The notes: generated by a model from the letters alone, not told the origin. A stretch of 64,000 nucleotides of DNA from Paraburkholderia sp. DHOC27 (GCF_003429005.1 NZ_QVQV01000008.1:124001-188000); one strand, 5' to 3'; shown: positions 35,328 to 45,394, counted from the stretch's first letter. A program made the numbers and translations.

Positions 35328-36914
35328 ATGCAAACGCCGAATATCGCCCGTTCAAGCAAGGGCATGGTGACCAGTCCGCACGCTTTGGCGAGCGAAGCGG
35401 GACTGGAAGTTCTGCGGACCGGCGGCAACGCCATTGAAGCCGCCATTGCGATGGGCGCGACCCTGTGCGTCACGTATCCGCATTTCACCGGACTGGGCGG
35501 CGACGCATTCTGGGTCATCGCGGATCGCCACGGCATGCTGCGCACGATCTCGGGCATCGGCCAGGCCACGCAACAAGCTCCCGCATTCTCCGCCGCCATT
35601 CCGTCGCGCGGTGCGGCAGCCACGTTGACCACCGCCGCTACCGTCGATACCTGGCATCAGGCCTATGCGATAAGCCGCGACGTGTGGCGCGGACAAGCCT
35701 CGTGGTCCTCACTATTTTCGCGCGCAATCGAATACGCCGCCGAGGGTTTTCCTGTTACGCCGTCACAGCATTTCTGGCAAACCCTGCGCGCCGACGAATT
35801 GCAGACGCTGCCCGGTTTCGCGCGCACCTTCGCTCCAGATGGACGCATTCCCGCCATAGGCGAGCGTTTCCTGCAGCCTGAACTGGCACGCAGCCTCGAA
35901 CGTATCGCCCAGTTCGGCGCACGCGAGTTCTACGAAGGAGAGCTTGCGGAGCGCGTCATCCGAGGTTTGCAGGAAGCCGGTTCGCCCTTGAGCGTCGCGG
36001 ACCTCGGCGCGACTCGCGCGCGCGACGAGCCGCCACTGCGCGTTGCGTATCGCGGTGGTGAACTGGTGAGCATGCGGCCGCCCACGCAAGGCGTGACGAC
36101 GCTGCAGATCATGGGCGTGCTCGAACGCTTCGATCTGGCTGCGATTGCCGAAGGCAGCGCCGACTACTATCACCTGCTGGTCGAAGCCGTGAAATGCGCC
36201 TTCACGGATCGCGATCGGCTAGTCTGCGATCCGGATTTCCACGCGGTGCCGGTCGACAGCATGCTCTCTGCGGCCACGCTCGATGCACATGCGCGCACCA
36301 TCAGCATGACGCAGGCGCGCGCATGGCCACACGTCTTTCGTCCCGGCGACACGGTTTACATCGGCGCCACGGATCGTGACGGCCACAGCGTGAGCGTGCT
36401 GCAAACGATTTATTTCGACTGGGGTAGCGGTGTCGTGGCAGGCGACACGGGCATCCTCTGGCACAACCGTGGCGCATCGTTCAGCACGGACGCCCGGCAT
36501 CACAACGCATTGCAGCCCGGCAAGCGCCCGTTTCACACGCTCAATCCCGGCATGTATCTGAAGGACGGTCAGCCCCATTTGCTGTTCGGCACGCAAGGTG
36601 CCGACGGTCAACCGCAAACGCTCGCCGCCATTCTCACGCGCCTGATCGACTACCAGATGGATCCGCTTGCCGCGCTGGCGCGACCGCGCTTTCTGCTGGG
36701 CAAAACCTTCTCGGATTCGCGTGACGCCTTGAAGCTGGAGGAAGATGCGGGGGCTGCCGTGTTTGCCGAATTGTCGGCGCGCGGCCACGATATCAGCGCG
36801 ATACCGGCGCAAAGCCCCCTGGCGGGTCATCCTGGTGCGATACGTATTGCCACGGACGGCTCGGCGTGTGGCGCACATGATCCGCGCAGTGACGGGTTAG
36901 CGCTGGGTGTTTAG
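35328..36914 (+). CDS. Gamma-glutamyltransferase family enzyme
   Basis: 528 residues from ATG 35328 with TGGAG upstream. GGT fold: MVTSPHALASEAGLEVLRTGGNAIEAAIA, THFTGLGG-like PHFTGLGGDAFW, and a catalytic Thr at about 342 in DTVYIGATDRDGHSVS where the proenzyme would self-cleave into two subunits. No signal peptide, so it is a cytoplasmic GGT-like enzyme rather than secreted GGT. Such proteins act on gamma-glutamyl amides or related amide substrates; the specific one is unknown. Convergent with the flavin-reductase gene. Confidence 0.92.
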   Translation: MQTPNIARSSKGMVTSPHALASEAGLEVLRTGGNAIEAAIAMGATLCVTYPHFTGLGGDAFWVIADRHGMLRTISGIGQATQQAPAFSAAIPSRGAAATLTTAATVDTWHQAYAISRDVWRGQASWSSLFSRAIEYAAEGFPVTPSQHFWQTLRADELQTLPGFARTFAPDGRIPAIGERFLQPELARSLERIAQFGAREFYEGELAERVIRGLQEAGSPLSVADLGATRARDEPPLRVAYRGGELVSMRPPTQGVTTLQIMGVLERFDLAAIAEGSADYYHLLVEAVKCAFTDRDRLVCDPDFHAVPVDSMLSAATLDAHARTISMTQARAWPHVFRPGDTVYIGATDRDGHSVSVLQTIYFDWGSGVVAGDTGILWHNRGASFSTDARHHNALQPGKRPFHTLNPGMYLKDGQPHLLFGTQGADGQPQTLAAILTRLIDYQMDPLAALARPRFLLGKTFSDSRDALKLEEDAGAAVFAELSARGHDISAIPAQSPLAGHPGAIRIATDGSACGAHDPRSDGLALGV

Positions 36915-36938
36915 TTAATCTAACGAACTGCGGCGTAC

Positions 36939-37529
36939 TCATCCCAACGTAAACCGGTCGCGCGTCGTCACGTAGTCGCTCGCGCCAAAACGGCCCACCG
37001 GGAAATAGTGCTGCAACCGTACGCGCCACGTCTCCAGATCGATCAGTTCATCACGCGCATGCAGGCGATGCACACGTCCGATAAAAATATGCCGGCTGGT
37101 CGTTTCCAGCGTTTCCCACAAGGTGCATTCAAACGCCACGGGCGCTTCGACAATGCGCGGCGGGGCAACATGTGAACTCGGCACCGACGTCAGCCCCACT
37201 TCGGCAAGTTCGCTGACGTCGGGCGGCCAGCGTTCCCCGCAGCGATGCATTTTCTCTGCAATCGCCTCGTCGGCCAGATGCACGACAAATTCGCCGCTTC
37301 GCCCGATGTTCACCGCGGTATCTTTCAGGCCGCCATCCGGCAAACGGTTGATGCTCACCATCACGATGGGCGGTTCCTCTCCCATCATGTTGAACATCGA
37401 AAACGGCGCAGCGTTGATCGTGCCATCTGCACCGAGCGTCGTCACCAGCGCAATGGGGCGCGGCACGATGAGGCTCGCCATCAGTTTGTAGCGCTGATAC
37501 TCGGTGATCGCCTCAAAGTCGATTTCCAT
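36939..37529 (-). CDS. Flavin reductase-like FMN-binding protein
   Basis: 196 residues from ATG 37529. DIM6/NTAB-type split-barrel: FEAITEYQRYKLMASLIVPRPIALVTTLGADGTINAAPFSMFNMMGEEPPIVMVSIN matches the FMN-binding core (PRPIALVTT, NAAPFS). It could supply reduced flavin to a monooxygenase or act as an oxidoreductase. No monooxygenase gene is nearby. It ends a leftward run after the GntR regulator. Confidence 0.9.
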   Translation of the reverse strand: MEIDFEAITEYQRYKLMASLIVPRPIALVTTLGADGTINAAPFSMFNMMGEEPPIVMVSINRLPDGGLKDTAVNIGRSGEFVVHLADEAIAEKMHRCGERWPPDVSELAEVGLTSVPSSHVAPPRIVEAPVAFECTLWETLETTSRHIFIGRVHRLHARDELIDLETWRVRLQHYFPVGRFGASDYVTTRDRFTLG

Positions 37530-37539
37530 GCGTGGCCGC

Positions 37540-38277
37540 CTATGCTGAAGTGATGCCGAGCAATTGACCGAGGCTTTTCTCTCCAGGCATGCGCGACGTT
37601 TCGATGCGTTCTTCGAGTTCGCGCAGATGGGCCGCCATGCGCGCCACGGCGCCGGCCGCATCGCGCGCCTCGATGCAATCCACGATGGCGGTGTGCTCAT
37701 CATGCTCGCACGGTGCGTTACCGGGCGCCTCATACACGCCAACAATCAATGAGCAGCGCGAAATGAGTTCCGTGAGATAGGTCTGCAGGATCGAATTGCC
37801 GGCGAGCGCCCCGATCCGCAAATGGAAACAGCTCGTGAGGCGAGCCCATGACGGCTGATCGAAACGGTGCATGGCCTCGTGCTCGTGCGCCAACTGTTGC
37901 CGCAGCGCGGCGATGTCCTCGGCACTCGCGCGTTGCACTGCCAGTTGCACCAGCGCACTTTCCAGCGAGCGGCGCGCTTCGAAAATCTCGCGCGTTTCAG
38001 CGGGCGTCGGTGCGGCAATGACCGCACCTTTGTTAGGCCGCAGCACCACGATGCCGTGATACGCGAGCTTTTCGAGCACGCGCCGCACGACCGCGCGGCC
38101 CACGCCGAACAACTGGCATAGCTCGGGTTCGGGCAGCTTGGTGCCCGGTGTCAGCCGGTGATCCAGCACGCCGTCGAAGATCGACTGATAGATGCGCGCG
38201 TCGATATCCACATCGGCGTCCGCACCGTTCGATGCGACGACTTTCGACGTGTGAGCAGAACCCGTGCAAGCCTGCAT
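37540..38277 (-). CDS. GntR-family regulator (FCD/FadR-type)
   Basis: 245 residues from ATG 38277. N-terminal winged helix: ARIYQSIFDGVLDHRLTPGTKLPEPELCQLFGVGRAVVRRVLEKLAYHGIVVL. C-terminal FCD effector domain: EIFEARRSLESALVQLAV...LHRFDQPSWARLTSCFH, with conserved His/Asp for metal or acid binding. Next to a deacetylase-like gene and a divergent ABC importer, it likely regulates this catabolic cluster in response to an organic acid or amide. Confidence 0.93.
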   Translation of the reverse strand: MQACTGSAHTSKVVASNGADADVDIDARIYQSIFDGVLDHRLTPGTKLPEPELCQLFGVGRAVVRRVLEKLAYHGIVVLRPNKGAVIAAPTPAETREIFEARRSLESALVQLAVQRASAEDIAALRQQLAHEHEAMHRFDQPSWARLTSCFHLRIGALAGNSILQTYLTELISRCSLIVGVYEAPGNAPCEHDEHTAIVDCIEARDAAGAVARMAAHLRELEERIETSRMPGEKSLGQLLGITSA

Positions 38278-38279
38278 GG

Positions 38280-39266
38280 TCACTTCGCTGTCTGCAGCGC
38301 GCCTGGTTTGCATGCCCCTTCTTCCATGACGTCCATGTAGTCTGCGATCGCCCCTGGCGTCGTCATCCATATTTCACCCTTGTCACGTGCCGCCGCAATA
38401 TGCTGTAGCGCCCGGCGCAAATGTCGCAAACGATACGGCTGCCCCACCAGATACGGATGCAACGCAATGCCCATCACCAATGCCTGCGCGCCCTGGCCAT
38501 GCGCGGCGGCACGACGGGTCTGCTCCAGCATTTCATCGAACTGGTCAATGATCATGTCGGCAAACGCACACGCGTCCATCTGGCGTCCCACCAGCATCGG
38601 CAGATCGTTCAGTTCCTGCGGATAAGGAATCGCCCATAACGGTGCGCCTCGCGTGGACATGCGCTGCGGGCGGTCGTCGTGGCACCAGTTCAGCGTGTAC
38701 CGGTAGCCCGTCTCCGCCAGCAGATCGGGCGTCAGATGCGACTCTGAGATCCACGGCGAGAGCCAGCCAGCCGGCGCCGCCCCGCTCTCTCTGGCTATCC
38801 GTTGACGGCAATGCAGCAGCAGTTCACGTTCGGCGTGCTCATCCAGATCGCTTTGCCGGTGCGCATTGCTATGCCCGTGGCCAATCAGTTCGTCACCGCG
38901 CGCGACGCAGGCGGCGATCAATTCCGGGCAATGATCGTATAAGGCGGTATTGATCAGCGTGCCCGCCGGCATGTTCAGTTGGTCGAACAGTTCGATGCAG
39001 CGCCACGCACCCACCCGGTTGCCGTACTCGCGCCAACTGTAATTGAGCACATCCGGTTGCGGCGACAGGGGTCCAAGCGCTGCGCCCAGGCCCTCGCCGA
39101 ACGAAAAGTGCTCGATGTTGAAGCCCAGATACACCGCGAGTCCCGCGCCCCCCGGCCAGCGAAACGCTTCGGCATCCGTAATGGGCCGGTAAGGAAAACG
39201 CCCGTGCGTCGCAAGCGGCACGCGGGCGCGATCCAGCGCGATGGGAATGGTCCCTGTGTCGTTCAT
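38280..39266 (-). CDS. Polysaccharide deacetylase/PuuE-like hydrolase
   Basis: 328 residues. NodB-type fold in the PuuE (allantoinase-like) branch: YLGFNIEHFSFGEG near the start, YSWREYGNRVGAWRCIELFDQLNMPAGTLINTALY, GHGHSNAHRQSDLDEH, and a late GIALHPYLVGQPYRLRHLRRAL. PuuE-type enzymes open cyclic amides such as allantoin. The next start (GntR) is 2 bases beyond its stop. Together with the ABC importer this favours a nitrogenous substrate. Confidence 0.9.
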   Translation of the reverse strand: MNDTGTIPIALDRARVPLATHGRFPYRPITDAEAFRWPGGAGLAVYLGFNIEHFSFGEGLGAALGPLSPQPDVLNYSWREYGNRVGAWRCIELFDQLNMPAGTLINTALYDHCPELIAACVARGDELIGHGHSNAHRQSDLDEHAERELLLHCRQRIARESGAAPAGWLSPWISESHLTPDLLAETGYRYTLNWCHDDRPQRMSTRGAPLWAIPYPQELNDLPMLVGRQMDACAFADMIIDQFDEMLEQTRRAAAHGQGAQALVMGIALHPYLVGQPYRLRHLRRALQHIAAARDKGEIWMTTPGAIADYMDVMEEGACKPGALQTAK

Positions 39267-39631
39267 ATCAGGCAGTCGTCGCTACTAAACAATAGTTATC
39301 ACCCAATTTTCGTCTGGCGGTCCGCATGAACCGCTTTGGCGTCGTCATGCCCCGTGACGGATCGAAGACGCACCGCGATTGCGCAGGACATTGCCAAACA
39401 CGCGCCAAACAATCGCCAACGATTCGAGCTTCGGATCGTTTGCAATATGTGAGCCAACTCGTAGACGTTAGCGCGCAGCATTGGTCAGCGATTGTTTTGC
39501 TCATGTGTTCGCACGATGGCACACGTCTTGCATTTGACGGGCTTCGCGGCAGCGTCATCTCTGCATTGCCGCTCATTGCGTCATCGGCTCAACTGCACGT
39601 TATTGACTTCGCTTACGAGGACACCTTCTCA

Positions 39632-40690
39632 ATGACTCAGCCCGCTTCCACCGTGCTCCACACCGAAGCCGCCGATATCGAGCTGGTGCACGTCTCGAAG
39701 CAATACGGCGATTCACTGGCCGTGAATGCGATCGACCTGCGTATTCCCGGCGGCCAGTATTGCTGCCTGCTGGGACCCTCCGGTTGCGGCAAGACCTCGA
39801 CCTTGCGCATGATCGCGGGCCACGAATCAGTTACCGAGGGTGACGTGCTGATCGCGGGCCGCAACGTCACGCGCGAAGAACCCGCTGCGCGCGGCACCGC
39901 AATGGTGTTTCAGAGCTATGCGCTCTTTCCGCATCTAAGCGCGCTCGACAACGTCGCCTTCAGTTTGAAGATGCGCGGCGTCGCCAAAGAAGCGCGTCGC
40001 AAACGCGCTGGCGAACTGCTCGAACTGGTCGCCATGTCCGCTTACGCCGAGCGCAAGCCCGCACAGTTATCGGGTGGCCAGCAGCAACGCGTGGCATTGG
40101 CACGCGCGCTGCTCAACCAGCCGCGCTGCCTGCTGCTCGACGAACCGCTCTCCGCGCTCGACCCCTTCCTGCGCGTGCAGATGCGCGCCGAACTCAAGCG
40201 TTGGCAAAAAGAACTCGGCATCACCTTCGTTCACGTGACCCACTCGCAGGAAGAGGCAATGGCGCTGGCCGATCTCGTCGTCGTGATGAGTCACGGCCAC
40301 ATCGAACAGAGCGGCACGCCCCATGAAGTGTTCAACCGGCCGCGCACTGAATTCGTCGCGCGCTTTCTGGGTGGCCATAACGTATTCAGCACCAACGGAC
40401 GGCTCTTCACGGTGCGCGCCGATCATCTGCGGGTAGTGCCGCATGGTGTCACGCCGGTGCAGGCCGCCGCGGGAGAAGGCGGCGTGGCGCGCATCGGTGG
40501 TGTGCCGTGTACGGTGCGGGAAGCTGAATATCAGGGCACCCACCTGCGCATGACGCTGGTGCCGCTCGACGGCTCTCCCGAACTCATCTCACTGGTCAGC
40601 GACAGCGATTACGACGCGGCCCGTCTCGGTCCCGATGCCCGCGTCGTGGTCTGGTGGAACGAACAGGACGCGCATCCGCTCGCAGCCTGA
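39632..40690 (+). CDS. ABC importer ATPase, polyamine type (PotA-like)
   Basis: 352 residues from ATG 39632. Walker A GPSGCGKTSTL, Q-loop VFQSYALFP, LSGGQQQRVALARALL, Walker B CLLLDEPLSALDPFLR, HSQEEAMALADL, and a TOBE domain at the C-terminus. The HLSALDNVAFSLKMRGV segment is typical of PotA/FbpC importers. First gene of a four-gene rightward importer divergent from the deacetylase. Confidence 0.94.
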   Translation: MTQPASTVLHTEAADIELVHVSKQYGDSLAVNAIDLRIPGGQYCCLLGPSGCGKTSTLRMIAGHESVTEGDVLIAGRNVTREEPAARGTAMVFQSYALFPHLSALDNVAFSLKMRGVAKEARRKRAGELLELVAMSAYAERKPAQLSGGQQQRVALARALLNQPRCLLLDEPLSALDPFLRVQMRAELKRWQKELGITFVHVTHSQEEAMALADLVVVMSHGHIEQSGTPHEVFNRPRTEFVARFLGGHNVFSTNGRLFTVRADHLRVVPHGVTPVQAAAGEGGVARIGGVPCTVREAEYQGTHLRMTLVPLDGSPELISLVSDSDYDAARLGPDARVVVWWNEQDAHPLAA

Positions 40691-40804
40691 AACACGGAGT
40701 CGTCGCATTTCAACGAATCGAATCATCACGGGCCATGCCGACCGGCGCGCTGCATTCCTTGTCGTGCGCAGCGATAAAGCAGAATTTCACCTGAGGAGAT
40801 TGCA

Positions 40805-42115
40805 ATGAGTGAGCAGAACGAGAGCCCGGCAGCAGCAGTCACGCCAGCAGCCGAACCCGCATTGACGGACAAAGGCCAGAAGCGTCGCACCCTCATCAAG
40901 GGCGCGGTGGCCGCAGCGGGTATCGCCGGTTTCCCGTACGTGCATGCGCAGGAAAAAATCGTCCTGCGTTATCTGGGCACCGCGACCAACCAGAGCGCGG
41001 ACATCGCGAAGAAGTTCAAGGAAGATACCGGCATCGAGATTCAGTACATTCCGGTCACCACGGACGATGTCACCAAGCGCATCATCACGCAGCCCAATTC
41101 GTTCGATATCGTCGACACCGAATACTTCTCACTGAAGAAACTGATTCCCGCCGGCACGCTCGCGGGCATGGACGCGAAGAAGATCAAGCTGGCCGACAAG
41201 ATCACGCCGGTGCTGACCAAGGGTGAGATCAACGGCAAGAAGATCGGCGATCAAGGCACTGCGCCGAAGAAAGTGATGTTTCTGACCGGCCCGCGCTCCA
41301 CTGAGTTCTCCGCCACGCCCACCGAGTGGATGACGCTGATTCCGACCACCTATAACGCCGACACGCTCGGCATCCGGCCGGACCTGATCAAGCGGCCCAT
41401 CACCAGTTGGGCCGAACTGCTGAACCCGGAATTCAAGGGCAAGGCAGCGTTGCTGAACATTCCCGCCATCGGCATCATGGATGCGGCGATGGCAATCGAA
41501 TCGCAGGGTCATGTGAAGTATGTCGACAAAGGCAACATGACCAAGGCCGAAATCGACCAGACCATCAAGGTGCTGATCGAAGCCAAACGGGCTGGACAGT
41601 TCCGCGCTTTCTGGAAAGACTTCAACGAGAGCGTCAACCTGATGGCCTCGGGCGAAGTGGTGATCCAGTCGATGTGGTCACCCGCCGTCACCAAAGTTCG
41701 CACGATGGGCATTGCCTGCAAGTTTCAGCCGCTCAAGGAAGGCTATCGTGCGTGGGCCTCGGGCTTCGCTTTCCCGCGTTCGTTGCAGGGCAAGAAGCTC
41801 GATGCCGGCTATGAATTCGTCAACTGGTTCCAGGACGGCTGGGCCGGTGCGTATCTGATGCGTCAGGGCTATTACTCAGGTGTGCTCGACACCGCCCGCT
41901 CGCACATGGAACCGTACGAGTGGGACTACTGGATCGAAGGCAAGCCGGCGGCGCAGGACATCAAGGCACCGGATGGCCAGTTGCTCGAAAAGGCCGGCAC
42001 GGTGCGCGACGGTGGCTCGTACACCGAACGCATGAGCGCGATTGCATGCTGGAATGCCGTGATGGACGAGAACATCTACATGGTGCAGAAGTGGAACGAG
42101 TTCATCGCGGCCTGA
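40805..42115 (+). CDS. Extracellular solute-binding protein of the polyamine-type importer
   Basis: 436 residues; strong ribosome site GAGGAGATTGCA. An N-terminal Tat-like signal KRRTLIKGAVAAAGIAG precedes a PotD-type mature protein (VLRYLGTATNQSADIAKKFKEDTGIEIQYIP). Tat export would imply folding in the cytoplasm before secretion. The ligand is unknown; PotD relatives bind spermidine, putrescine and many other amines. Confidence 0.93.
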   Translation: MSEQNESPAAAVTPAAEPALTDKGQKRRTLIKGAVAAAGIAGFPYVHAQEKIVLRYLGTATNQSADIAKKFKEDTGIEIQYIPVTTDDVTKRIITQPNSFDIVDTEYFSLKKLIPAGTLAGMDAKKIKLADKITPVLTKGEINGKKIGDQGTAPKKVMFLTGPRSTEFSATPTEWMTLIPTTYNADTLGIRPDLIKRPITSWAELLNPEFKGKAALLNIPAIGIMDAAMAIESQGHVKYVDKGNMTKAEIDQTIKVLIEAKRAGQFRAFWKDFNESVNLMASGEVVIQSMWSPAVTKVRTMGIACKFQPLKEGYRAWASGFAFPRSLQGKKLDAGYEFVNWFQDGWAGAYLMRQGYYSGVLDTARSHMEPYEWDYWIEGKPAAQDIKAPDGQLLEKAGTVRDGGSYTERMSAIACWNAVMDENIYMVQKWNEFIAA

Positions 42116-42222
42116 CCGTCCTCGCGCCCGAATCGTTCACGGTTCGCCGTACCTAGCCTATTGTCTCGTGGGCCGGCGCATACGCGCCGGCCACTCTGGT
42201 TTCGCGACCACGGATATCCCGC

Positions 42223-43137
42223 ATGGCATCCATCGACATTTCCGCCCCCGCCGACGCCAAACCCGTGCGTCATTGGCGCGCTTCCGCGTGGTTGCAGGCA
42301 ACGCCGCTCACCTTGACGTTCGTGCTGTTTTTCATCGTGCCGCTCGTCATTACGTTGATTGTCAGCTTCTGGGACTACAACGAATATCAGATCATCCCCG
42401 CGTTTACGCTGAAAAACTACGCAGCGATTTTCGACGGCTGCTCGTCGACGGCGGATATGTGCGTCACCTTCAAGACGTATCTCTCGACGCTCAAGTTCTG
42501 CGCGATCGTCTGGGCCATCACGCTGATACTGGGCTTTGCGATTGCGTATTTCCTCGCGTTTCATGTGCGCACCACCGCCATGCAGACCATCCTGTTTCTG
42601 GTCTGCACGATTCCGTTCTGGACCTCGAACGTGATCCGCATGATCTCGTGGATTCCGCTGCTTGGCCGCAACGGCCTCGTCAATCAGGCGCTGCTCGCCA
42701 CGCACATCATCGACCAGCCGCTCGAATGGCTGCTGTATTCGGATTTCTCCGTGGTGCTCGCCTTCGTGCACCTGTTCACTTTCTTTATGATCGTGCCGAT
42801 CTTCAACGCGATGATGCGCATCGACCGCTCGCTGCTCGAAGCGGCGCGTGACGCAGGCGCAAGCGGCTGGCAGGTCATTCGCGACGTGGTGCTGCCGCTC
42901 TCCAAAACCGGCATCGTGATCGGCTCCATCTTCGTCATCACGATCGTGATGGGCGACTTCCTGACAGTGGGCGTGATGGGCGGTCAGCAGATCGCCTCGG
43001 TGGGCAAGATCATTCAGGTGCAAACCGGCTATCTGCAGTTTCCTGCCGCTGCGGCCAACGCCATCATTTTGCTCGCGGTCGTGTTGATGATCGTCTGGGG
43101 TTTGACGCGGGTCGTCGATATCCGCAAGGAGCTTTGA
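42223..43137 (+). CDS. ABC permease, polyamine type (PotB-like)
   Basis: 304 residues, six TM segments; docking loop SLLEAARDAGASGWQVIRDVVLPLSKTGI. A roughly 40-residue insertion with FDGCSSTADMCVTFKTYLS follows TM1 as a periplasmic loop. Followed one base later by the partner permease gene. Confidence 0.94.
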   Translation: MASIDISAPADAKPVRHWRASAWLQATPLTLTFVLFFIVPLVITLIVSFWDYNEYQIIPAFTLKNYAAIFDGCSSTADMCVTFKTYLSTLKFCAIVWAITLILGFAIAYFLAFHVRTTAMQTILFLVCTIPFWTSNVIRMISWIPLLGRNGLVNQALLATHIIDQPLEWLLYSDFSVVLAFVHLFTFFMIVPIFNAMMRIDRSLLEAARDAGASGWQVIRDVVLPLSKTGIVIGSIFVITIVMGDFLTVGVMGGQQIASVGKIIQVQTGYLQFPAAAANAIILLAVVLMIVWGLTRVVDIRKEL

Positions 43138-43138
43138 C

Positions 43139-44044
43139 ATGTCGACCATTCATCTCAAACACCGCGAACGGCGTCCCGCCAGTTTCTACTGGCTCGCGCT
43201 GCTGTTTGGCCTGTTCGTGCTGTTCCTGTACGGACCGGTCATCACCATTTTCATTCTGTCTTTTCAGGGTCCCGAGGGCGGTCTCACCTTCCCGATGCGC
43301 GGCGTGTCCCTGCACTGGTTCGCAGCGCTACGCGACGGCGTGGGCGACGTCGACATCTGGGCCGCGTTCATGCGCTCGGTACGTCTCGCACTCGCCGTCA
43401 CGGTATTGACGGTGCTGTTTTCCGTGGCTGCCGGGCTTGCTTTCCGCAAGCGCTTTCGCGGCGATACGACGGTGTTTTATATGTCGGTGGCGAGTCTCAT
43501 CATGCCGTCCATCATCGTGTCCCTCGGCATCGGCCTCACGTTCCGTCTGCTGGACAGCGCCGTGAAATACCTCGCCACGGCGTCGGGTCATCAATCATTC
43601 GCGGACACGTATACGAGTTCGATGGGACTCTTCACGTCGGCGCTCGGCGCGCATCTCACGTGGACCTTGCCGTTCGGCTTGCTGGTGATGTTCGCGGTGT
43701 TCAACCGTTTCAATCCCGCCTTCGAAGAGGCCGGCCGCGATCTCGGTGCCACGCCGTGGCAAAACTTTCGCCATATCGTCCTGCCGATCATCGGTCCTTC
43801 GGTGATCGGCGTGGGCATGTTCGGCTTCACGCTCTCATGGGACGAAATCGCCCGCACCTCGCAGGCGATCGGCGATCAGAACACCTTGCCGCTGGAATTG
43901 CAGGGTTTGACGACGTCCATCACCACGCCGGTGATTTACGCGCTCGGCACGATGACCACCGTGCTGTCGCTGACGGTGATGATCGTCGGCCTGCTGGCGG
44001 TGCGCTGGCTCACGCGTCGACGCAACGCAGCGGCCTTGCGCTAA
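43139..44044 (+). CDS. ABC permease, polyamine type (PotC-like)
   Basis: 301 residues with six TM helices. Docking loop NPAFEEAGRDLGATPWQNFRHIVLPIIGPS. AAGGAG lies within the end of the upstream permease gene, 1 base of separation, so the pair is translationally coupled. It completes the importer. Confidence 0.94.
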   Translation: MSTIHLKHRERRPASFYWLALLFGLFVLFLYGPVITIFILSFQGPEGGLTFPMRGVSLHWFAALRDGVGDVDIWAAFMRSVRLALAVTVLTVLFSVAAGLAFRKRFRGDTTVFYMSVASLIMPSIIVSLGIGLTFRLLDSAVKYLATASGHQSFADTYTSSMGLFTSALGAHLTWTLPFGLLVMFAVFNRFNPAFEEAGRDLGATPWQNFRHIVLPIIGPSVIGVGMFGFTLSWDEIARTSQAIGDQNTLPLELQGLTTSITTPVIYALGTMTTVLSLTVMIVGLLAVRWLTRRRNAAALR

Positions 44045-44071
44045 CCGGCATCGCCTCAGTCATGCGCAGCT

Positions 44072-45394
44072 TTAGCCAAGCCGCGCCTGCAATTCCGCCG
44101 CCCCGCCGCGTCGATACAGCACCACCGTCGCCACGAGGCCGCATAGCGCCGCGAACATCATCCAGTACGCGGGGGCGGCTTTATCGCCGGTCATTTCGAT
44201 CAGGAAGGTCGACACCGCGGGCGTGAAGCCGCCGAAGATCGCGGTGGCGAGGCTGTAGGCGAGCGAAAAGCCCGCCACGCGCACTTCCACCGGCATCACC
44301 TCCGTGAGGGCCGCGACCATCGCACCGTTATAGACGCCGAAGAAGAAGGAGAAATACAGCAGCACGGTGAGCATGCGCAGGAAGCTCGGCGCATGCGCGA
44401 GCCATTCGAGCGCGGGATACGAGGTCACGATGGCCAGCGCCGAAATGAACAGCAATAGCGGCCGCCTGCCGATACGATCCGAAACCGCTCCGCCAATAGG
44501 CAGCCAGATGAAGTTGGAGATGCCCACGAGAAACGTCACCACGAGGCTGTCCGCCGTGCTCAGATGCAGCACCGAGCGACCGAAGGTGGGCGTGTACACT
44601 GTGATCAGATAGAACGTGGTGGTGGTCATCGCCACCATCATCATGCCGGCCACCACCGTCTTCCAGTTCACCAGCATCGAGCGGAACACCTCGGAGGTAG
44701 CCGGATGATGACGGCGCGCCTGAAATTCCGCGGTTTCCTGCAGCGAGCGCCGCAAGATGTAGAGGAACGGTACGATCACGCAGCCAATCAGAAACGGCAC
44801 ACGCCAGCCCCAACTGCCGGTTTGCTCGGGTGTGAGTAGAAGATTCAGGATGTAGCCGAGCGCGGCCGCCACGATGATCGCCACCTGCTGGCTGGCCGAT
44901 TGCCACGCAGTGTAGAAACCCTTCCTGCCGGGCGTGGCCATTTCCGCCAGATACACCGAGACGCCGCCCAGTTCGGCCCCCGCCGAAAAGCCCTGCAACA
45001 ATCGGCCTATCAGCACCAGCAGTGGCGCGAGCATACCAAGCGTTGCGTAACCCGGCACGCAGGCAATCAGGATCGTGCCGCTTGCCATGATGCCGAGCGT
45101 GACGATCAAGCCGGTGCGGCGCCCCACCTTGTCGATATACGCGCCGAGAATGATCGCGCCCAGCGGCCGCATCAGAAAGCCCGCGCCGAACACGGCGAAG
45201 GTCTGCATCAGCGAAGCGAACTCGCTGGCGGCGGGAAAGAAGGTGCGTGCGATGAAGGTGGCGTAAAAACCAAACAGGAAGAAGTCGTACTGCTCGAGAA
45301 AGTTGCCGCTCGTCACACGCAGCACCGCACCAAAACGGGAGAGCGGCGGCGCCGCGCCAGCCTGCGCCGCGTTGGGAGTGTCGGGAGCTTGCAT
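44072..45394 (-). CDS. MHS-family proton symporter (tricarballylate/citrate type)
   Basis: 440 residues with 12 TM segments. SGNFLEQYDFFLFGFYATFIARTFFP and GYIDKVGRRTGLIVTLG-like loops place it in the metabolite:H+ symporter branch near tricarballylate/citrate carriers. RBS AGGAGA. Faces the ABC importer convergently. It may bring in a di- or tricarboxylate. Confidence 0.92.
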   Translation of the reverse strand: MQAPDTPNAAQAGAAPPLSRFGAVLRVTSGNFLEQYDFFLFGFYATFIARTFFPAASEFASLMQTFAVFGAGFLMRPLGAIILGAYIDKVGRRTGLIVTLGIMASGTILIACVPGYATLGMLAPLLVLIGRLLQGFSAGAELGGVSVYLAEMATPGRKGFYTAWQSASQQVAIIVAAALGYILNLLLTPEQTGSWGWRVPFLIGCVIVPFLYILRRSLQETAEFQARRHHPATSEVFRSMLVNWKTVVAGMMMVAMTTTTFYLITVYTPTFGRSVLHLSTADSLVVTFLVGISNFIWLPIGGAVSDRIGRRPLLLFISALAIVTSYPALEWLAHAPSFLRMLTVLLYFSFFFGVYNGAMVAALTEVMPVEVRVAGFSLAYSLATAIFGGFTPAVSTFLIEMTGDKAAPAYWMMFAALCGLVATVVLYRRGGAAELQARLG

